Positions 39,580 through 44,219 of a DNA stretch of 44,219 nucleotides are shown here, in pieces. Each line of letters starts with the position of its first letter. The first letter of the stretch is position 1. Source of the DNA: an uncultured Muribaculaceae bacterium. GTDB lineage: Bacteria; Bacteroidota; Bacteroidia; Bacteroidales; Muribaculaceae. The notes below the pieces were generated by a model. It saw only the letters and a program-made list of their open reading frames with translations, was not told the origin of the DNA and ran no database searches. The stretch lies in NCBI GenBank assembly GCA_947176745.1, contig CAMWRV010000001.1:1-44219 (forward strand). Direction: 5' to 3'. Position numbers and translations under genes: made by a program.

Positions 39580-41172
39580 ATGACATATTTTATTGTAATC
39601 TATGTGATCTGCGCCATATATATGACGCTCAATTTCAAGTATGACCTGCAGATGTTCCAGCAGAACAGCTACAGGTTCTCCCGCTATTGGAAATGGCTGC
39701 GCCCGAGGCTCGGAAGCTCATGGCGGCTGGTAGATGTGGCATGCCTTTTCCTGCTGATGGCTCCGCAGTTGCTCGACATAAGGCTCTCCGCATTCGTTGT
39801 GGCGGTGGTCAGCCTGACAAAGATATTCCTCATCCTGCGTAGGAAGTCGAAGAAACCGCTCGTCATGACTCGCCGTGTCTGGCGTCTCTATTCTCTGACG
39901 GCTGCTCTTGCTCTGGGTGGCGGCGTGGCGGTGGCGCTGTGTACTGCCGGACATTCCGTCGGCATTTATTCCGCGCCTGCTGTGACAGTGGGCTACATGA
40001 TGCTTGTCGGTATCCTGTCGTGGGCGGTCATGCTTCTGGCCCACATGCTGCTTGTGCCGGTCGAGAAGGCAATACAGCGCGGATATATCAATGACGCACG
40101 CCGGATTCTGCGGTCTATGCCCGGACTGCGTGTGGTCGGCATCACCGGAAGCTACGGCAAGACAAGCACCAAGCACTATCTTACCCGTATCCTCTCGGAA
40201 GAGTTCGATGTGCTTATGACCCCCGGATCGTACAACACGCCAATGGGCGTGGTCCGCACCATACGCGAGTATCTCAAGCCTTACAACCAGATATTCGTGT
40301 GCGAGATGGGAGCCAAGCAAAAAGGAGATATCAAAGAGATATGCGATATCGTGCACCCGGAAATGGGAATTGTCACAGCGGTCGGTCCGATGCATCTGGA
40401 GTCGTTCAAGACATTGGAAAATGTATGCTCCACCAAATTCGAACTTGTTGATGCTTTGCCCTCCGACGGATGTGCTGTCATCAACAATGACTTCGCCCCG
40501 TGTGCCGAAAGGACTGTCGGCAATGTCCCCGCTCTCCGTTACGGCATCGTTTCTCCCGAAGGATGCGATTATGTAGCTGCTGACGTGCGCTATACTCCCG
40601 ACGGTACATTCTTCACCGTGCAGGGTCCCGACGGATTCCGCCTCGAACTCGAGACCCGGCTGCTTGGCGAATGCAACGTCTCGGATATTCTGGCAGCCGT
40701 CATAATTGCGCTGCGTCTTGGTGTGCCTGCTGAAAAGATCAGATATGCGGTCGCGTCGATCGAACAGGTCGAGCACAGGCTTAGCATAAAAAGAACTCCC
40801 GGAGGTGTGACGATAATCGACGACGCGTTCAACTCGAACCCGGCAGGTTCGAGAATGGCGGTTGATGTTCTGTCTCATTTCCGCGATGGCAAACGTATCA
40901 TCGTCACTCCGGGCATGATAGAGCTTGGAACTGAGCAGCACGCCCTCAACAAGGCATTCGGCCTTCACGCCGGCGAGAATCTTGATGTGGTGATAGTGGT
41001 GGGAGAGCACAACCGCAAGGCGATTGTCGAGGGTGTAAATGAATCAGGATTCGACAAAACGAACCTACACGAAGTGTCAGACTTCAACGAAGCGCAGCAA
41101 GTGCTCGCCTCCATTCTGGCTCCCGGCGACACAGTCCTGTACGAGAACGACCTTCCCGACACCTTCAAGTGA
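39580..41172 (+). CDS. murF: MurF-like Mur ligase with membrane N-terminus
   Basis: A 530-residue ligase. Residues 190-196 are the ATP loop GSYGKTS (in VVGITGSYGKTSTKHYL), followed by the Mur ligase central domain (EMGAKQKGDIKEI, TAVGPMHLESF) and a C-terminal Rossmann-like domain (IIDDAFNSNPAGSRMAV, TPGMIELG). These fit UDP-MurNAc-tripeptide:D-Ala-D-Ala ligase. Instead of the usual UDP-substrate domain, the first 170 residues hold about four hydrophobic segments (IVIYVICAIYM, VACLFLLMAPQLL, LSAFVVAVVSLT, LTAALALGGGVAVAL), so the enzyme is probably membrane-anchored. It could be a MurF paralogue for envelope chemistry rather than the essential MurF; the substrate is not provable from sequence. 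Confidence 0.85.
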   Translation: MTYFIVIYVICAIYMTLNFKYDLQMFQQNSYRFSRYWKWLRPRLGSSWRLVDVACLFLLMAPQLLDIRLSAFVVAVVSLTKIFLILRRKSKKPLVMTRRVWRLYSLTAALALGGGVAVALCTAGHSVGIYSAPAVTVGYMMLVGILSWAVMLLAHMLLVPVEKAIQRGYINDARRILRSMPGLRVVGITGSYGKTSTKHYLTRILSEEFDVLMTPGSYNTPMGVVRTIREYLKPYNQIFVCEMGAKQKGDIKEICDIVHPEMGIVTAVGPMHLESFKTLENVCSTKFELVDALPSDGCAVINNDFAPCAERTVGNVPALRYGIVSPEGCDYVAADVRYTPDGTFFTVQGPDGFRLELETRLLGECNVSDILAAVIIALRLGVPAEKIRYAVASIEQVEHRLSIKRTPGGVTIIDDAFNSNPAGSRMAVDVLSHFRDGKRIIVTPGMIELGTEQHALNKAFGLHAGENLDVVIVVGEHNRKAIVEGVNESGFDKTNLHEVSDFNEAQQVLASILAPGDTVLYENDLPDTFK

Positions 41173-41205
41173 CGCCCGCCCCTCCCTGTCAAACTGTCGG
41201 CCTCT

Positions 41206-41286
41206 CCCACTAATCCCACTAATCCCAATATTCCCAATATTCCCAAATCTCCCAAATCTCCCAAATCTCCCAGATCTCCCAGATCT
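41206..41286 (+). repeat. 9-bp minisatellite, nine units in four blocks
   Basis: Nine head-to-tail 9-base units fall into blocks: CCCACTAAT x2, CCCAATATT x2, CCCAAATCT x3, CCCAGATCT x2. Neighbouring units are identical within blocks, a pattern expected from replication slippage. It lies just after the MurF-like stop codon. Confidence 0.9.
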
Positions 41287-41364
41287 ACCAACCATCCGAT
41301 CAGATTCTCAAGAATTGAGGCCTATTGTGAAAGGGAAGCCCGAATCCATCGCCCCGACAACAAT

Positions 41365-41403
41365 AAAATCGCGAAAAAGTTACAAAATTTTCGCGATTTT
41401 TTT
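41365..41403 (+). terminator. Terminator after the MurF-like gene
   Basis: AAAATCGCGAAAA (41365-41377) pairs with TTTTCGCGATTTT (41388-41400), a 13-bp stem, and runs into TTTTTTT. It is a strong intrinsic terminator abutting the tRNA-Ala promoter. Confidence 0.88.
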
Positions 41404-41432
41404 GTGTATTAACAAAAAATGCCTTATCTTTG
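41401..41432 (+). promoter_or_regulatory. Promoter of tRNA-Ala
   Basis: TTTG (41401-41404), 20 bases, TATCTTTG (41425-41432). Transcription from about 41439 gives a leader of about 48 bases. The -33 element shares bases with the preceding terminator T-run. Confidence 0.78.
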
Positions 41433-41486
41433 CAGAGCAAGAGGAAAACAGGATTGGCCTATGATCCCCACATTTCCAAAGCAAAA

Positions 41487-41560
41487 GGGGCATTAGCTCA
41501 TCTGGCTAGAGCGTTTGACTGGCAGTCAAGAGGTGACGAGTTCGAGTCTCGTATGCTCCA
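41487..41560 (+). tRNA. tRNA-Ala(GGC)
   Basis: The cloverleaf is complete: acceptor GGGGCAT/ATGCTCC with the G3:U70 pair that marks alanine tRNAs, D-arm GCTC..GAGC, anticodon loop CTGGCAG (anticodon GGC), and T-arm ACGAG-TTCGAGT-CTCGT. The CCA end is not encoded. Confidence 0.95.
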
Positions 41561-41597
41561 CGTAAGGAACAACATCAACATCAGAAACGCTATTTTG

Positions 41598-41638
41598 CCC
41601 GCAATCAGGCTGTTACAAACCCGATTGCGGGTCTTTTT
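41598..41638 (+). terminator. Terminator of tRNA-Ala
   Basis: CCCGCAATC (41598-41606) pairs with GATTGCGGG (41623-41631), followed by TCTTTTT. It lies between the tRNA and the convergent hsdR gene. Confidence 0.85.
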
Positions 41639-41677
41639 ATATCCGCGCCCAACATTCGTTCATGATTTTTAAGATCT

Positions 41678-44219
41678 TTATTTCTCGTCGGGATTATAGA
41701 AATTGCCGCCGGATATGTCGAAGAAGCGGTCGAAGAAATCCTTGATGCGCCGAAGCACGTTTTTTTTCTTTTCGGCCCGCTTTGCTCCGGCATTGCCGAA
41801 GAGTCCCATTGGTGGCAGTATGTCCGCGATGGCGGTGCCGCCGTCGCGCACTTCGCCGTCGCGGAATGCCTGACCTACAAAGACGAGAGCTTTCTCTCGT
41901 CGGAGATTTTCTTCCGTGATAATGTGCTCGATTTCCCGACGCTGGGTTTCTTTGACATACTCGAGCCATTGGTCGTGAACATCATTCTCCGGGGTATGTC
42001 GATTGATGAACTCGCAGATGAGTTCTACCTTGTTTCGCAGGTCGGGAGTAGCCTCGACGCTTTTCATTACCTTTATGATTATTTCGCGGTCATTATTTTC
42101 GTCACCGGTGAGCTGACCTACGAGGAACAGTATGTAGTCTATGTTGATTTCCACCGTTTTCATCAGCTCCATCTCAAACACGAGGTCGTCGTTGATATTG
42201 ACTGCCTCGCCTCCTTTGGGCCGATACTTCTCGTGCATCTCATTGTAGAAGCCGCGATAGTCAAGGAAATCTCCGTTAAGGTCGATTATCTCGTTGCCCT
42301 CAAATTCATCGAATGTTTGTAATATATTCAAGGCGCGTAGTATCGTGCCAAAAAGTTTTATAAATTCCTTTTCGGCTTTCTCGCCAACGATGTGCAGTCC
42401 GCGAGGGTCGCCCGACAGTGGAAACTTTTCGAGAAGTTCCTTGATTAGTTCGGCCCAACCTGTATGATGTGTGCCATCGGCATCATCATAGCCGTTATAA
42501 TAATCGTCAAATGTTTTCAGAAGTATAAGTCCTCCGGCATCTTTGTTGCCGAACAACTGGAGACAATCGTTTGTGGCTTTTTCAAGATTGCGGAAGCAGA
42601 CAATGTTGCCGTGACTTTTTATGGAGTTGAGTATGCGATTGGTGCGCGAGTAGGCTTGCAACAAGCCGTGGTAACGCAGATTTTTGTCGACCCACAGGGT
42701 GTTGAGAGTTGTGGCATCAAATCCGGTCAGGAACATATTTACTACTATAAGCAGGTCGATTTCGCGGTTCTTGACGCGGAGCGACAGATCTTTATAGTAG
42801 TTTTGAAATTTTTCGGCACTTGTGTCGTAGCTCGTGCCGAACATCTCGTTATAATCCCTGATGCAGGCTTCAAGGAAGTCGCGGCTGCTCTGGTCGAGCC
42901 CTTCGGTGTCTTCGGGCGTTTCGTCGTCGATGTCAACGTTAGGCGCATAGCTGAAAATAGTGGCAATTCTCAGCCGTTTGTCGGGCTGCAACTGCTCCAT
43001 CTGTTTTTTCAGCTCGGTATAGTAAAGTTTCACAAAGGGTATGGAGGCAACTGCAAAGATGGCATTGAAGCCTTGCATCCGGGTCTTTGTTTTCACCTCC
43101 TTTACCTTTGAGCGGTCGCGGGCTGTGGCTACTTCGCCGACATTGACCAGTTTTGAGAAATCATAATGGCGCGAGTCGCGACGCGTTTTTTGTGCAAAAT
43201 GTTCCAGAATGTAGCTGCTCACTTTTGCTATTCGCTCTGGTGCCTGCAATGCCCGCTCGCGGTCAATATTGTTCACCTGCTCGTTGGCTATCTCATCTTC
43301 TTCGCGCATAGTGCGGATATAGTCTACCTTAAACGGAAGCACATTACCGTCGCGGATTGCATCTACTATGGTATAGCTGTGCAGTTGGTCGCCGAACGCA
43401 CCCTCAGTGGTGGTAAATTCCATGTTCTTAATGCTCCCGGCGTTTTGAGGAAATATCGGAGTGCCAGTGAAACCGAACATGTGATATTTCTTGAATTTCT
43501 TGACGATTGCCTTGTGCATGTCACCGAACTGTGAGCGGTGGCACTCATCGAATATCAGCACTATATGCTGCCCATAGACTTTATGTTGCGGATTACGAGC
43601 AATAAAGTTTGTCAGCTTCTGAATGGTGGTGATGATTATCCGGGCATTATCATCGTTTATCTGCTTTGTAAGCACTGCCGTGGAGCCGTTGGAGTTGGCC
43701 GCACCTTTCTCAAAGCGGTCATACTCTTTCATAGTCTGATAGTCGAGGTCTTTGCGGTCAACCACAAAAAACACTTTGTCGACATCGGGCATACGCGACG
43801 CCAATCGTGCTGTTTTGAACGAGGTCAGCGTTTTGCCCGAGCCGGTGGTATGCCATATATAGCCGCCTCCCTCGCGTTTGCCCCATGTGCGGGCGTTGGT
43901 CGATACATTCAGGCGTTGAAGAATCTTCTCTGTTGCGGCTATCTGATACGGGCGCATCACCATCAGAATCTCCTCTGAGGTGAAGATACAATATTTAGTC
44001 AGCACATTCAGCAACGTGTGCTTCGCAAGGAATGTCTGCGTGAAGTCTGCAAGGTCATAAATCGGCTCGTTGTCAAGTCGAGCCCAATAGGATGTGAACT
44101 CGAATGAATTTGAGGTCTGTTTCTTTCCTTTGCCTTTCCCCCTGGTCTGTTCCTTGATGTGTGCGTAGCGTGTGGTATTGCTGTAATATTTTGTGATTGT
44201 GCCGTTGGAGATAATGAAT
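41678..44219 (-). CDS. hsdR: Type I restriction enzyme R subunit, 5' end outside the window
   Basis: HsdR supplies the ATP-driven DNA translocase and nuclease of type I restriction. The frame stays open to the window edge (at least 847 codons), so the N-terminal nuclease domain is not visible. Helicase motifs are clear: WHTTGSGKTLTSFK (Walker A), FDECHRSQFGD (motif II, DECH), GFTGTPIF (motif III), then NMFLTGFDATTLNTLWVDK and LLQAYSRTNRI (motifs V/VI), and a helical C-terminal domain. Residues before the first methionine-type codon at 44014 (YDLADFTQTFLAKHTL) are family-like, which confirms continuation. The hsdM and hsdS genes would be expected upstream. It converges on tRNA-Ala. Confidence 0.93.
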   Translation of the reverse strand, partial: FIISNGTITKYYSNTTRYAHIKEQTRGKGKGKKQTSNSFEFTSYWARLDNEPIYDLADFTQTFLAKHTLLNVLTKYCIFTSEEILMVMRPYQIAATEKILQRLNVSTNARTWGKREGGGYIWHTTGSGKTLTSFKTARLASRMPDVDKVFFVVDRKDLDYQTMKEYDRFEKGAANSNGSTAVLTKQINDDNARIIITTIQKLTNFIARNPQHKVYGQHIVLIFDECHRSQFGDMHKAIVKKFKKYHMFGFTGTPIFPQNAGSIKNMEFTTTEGAFGDQLHSYTIVDAIRDGNVLPFKVDYIRTMREEDEIANEQVNNIDRERALQAPERIAKVSSYILEHFAQKTRRDSRHYDFSKLVNVGEVATARDRSKVKEVKTKTRMQGFNAIFAVASIPFVKLYYTELKKQMEQLQPDKRLRIATIFSYAPNVDIDDETPEDTEGLDQSSRDFLEACIRDYNEMFGTSYDTSAEKFQNYYKDLSLRVKNREIDLLIVVNMFLTGFDATTLNTLWVDKNLRYHGLLQAYSRTNRILNSIKSHGNIVCFRNLEKATNDCLQLFGNKDAGGLILLKTFDDYYNGYDDADGTHHTGWAELIKELLEKFPLSGDPRGLHIVGEKAEKEFIKLFGTILRALNILQTFDEFEGNEIIDLNGDFLDYRGFYNEMHEKYRPKGGEAVNINDDLVFEMELMKTVEINIDYILFLVGQLTGDENNDREIIIKVMKSVEATPDLRNKVELICEFINRHTPENDVHDQWLEYVKETQRREIEHIITEENLRREKALVFVGQAFRDGEVRDGGTAIADILPPMGLFGNAGAKRAEKKKNVLRRIKDFFDRFFDISGGNFYNPDEK

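Larger units (their letters stand above)
41173..41486 (+). other. Intergenic region with minisatellite, terminator and tRNA promoter
   Basis: This 314-base gap after the MurF-like gene contains a 9-bp repeat block (41206-41286), the operon terminator (41365-41403) and the tRNA-Ala promoter (41401-41432). No gene was seen. Confidence 0.75.

Noticed and set aside
39718..41010. 430-codon minus-strand frame opposite the MurF-like gene
   Set aside because: The plus-strand frame has intact Mur ligase motifs and a promoter; the minus frame has no recognisable domain.
41206..41286. Repeat block as a CRISPR array
   Set aside because: Units are 9 bases, contiguous and without spacers; no cas gene is in the window.
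41430..41672. Plus-strand frame over the tRNA-Ala
   Set aside because: It is read straight through the tRNA and its terminator and has no protein-like features.

Overview
The window looks like a chromosomal segment of a Bacteroidales gut bacterium, most likely from the Muribaculaceae side of the order. The reasons are the Bacteroidetes-type promoters (TTTG or TTG, about 20 bases, then TAnnTTTG), HU/CCDC81-SPOR, DUF4296, DUF3244 and DUF3332 proteins, the ileS-lspA-DUF4296 order, and Bacteroidales GG-leader peptides with a SPASM radical SAM enzyme. No sequence search was run; family names rest on motifs and remembered family features.

Layout. 1-4441 (minus): two tRNA-Gly(GCC) genes, an HU/SPOR envelope protein, a TPR protein and a DsbD-like reductase. 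4552-9588 (plus): a four-gene operon with indolepyruvate ferredoxin oxidoreductase IorAB, an aminotransferase and a CoA-transferase. Together these can turn amino acids into organic acids through a 2-oxoacid and an acyl-CoA. 9758-18140 (plus): an exonuclease, a CDF transporter, D-Ala-D-Ala ligase, then ileS-lspA-DUF4296 and a small orphan gene. 18135-21166: glnS (minus), a free-standing 50-residue gene (plus), and an ECF sigma factor (minus).

21266-30530 (minus) is the most interesting part: a complete-looking RiPP cluster. In transcription order it has a membrane-anchored TPR regulator with its own promoter, then a second promoter and DUF3244, precursor B, a radical SAM/SPASM maturase, precursor A, an outer-membrane barrel, a C39-peptidase ABC transporter, and an 81-residue protein that looks like only the N-terminus of an HlyD adaptor. 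Both precursors share a 24-residue GG leader ending NSVRGG. Each core is two tandem modules of the form CxC-(7 or 8 residues)-CxC, giving eight cysteines. Strong hairpins without U-tracts follow both precursor genes, and a perfect 20-bp palindrome lies just before precursor A. The expected flow is: the maturase modifies the cores, the transporter cuts at GG and exports, and the barrel may handle the product at the outer membrane.

30552-33427 (minus): prmA and a group of small membrane proteins (holin-like, two YtxH), then a DUF3332 lipoprotein. 33504-38538 (minus): a repair operon recJ-recQ-umuC. 38688-41403 (plus): an alpha/beta hydrolase and a membrane-anchored MurF-like ligase. 41401-41638: tRNA-Ala(GGC) with promoter and terminator. 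41678-44219 (minus): the C-terminal part of a type I restriction HsdR subunit that runs off the window.
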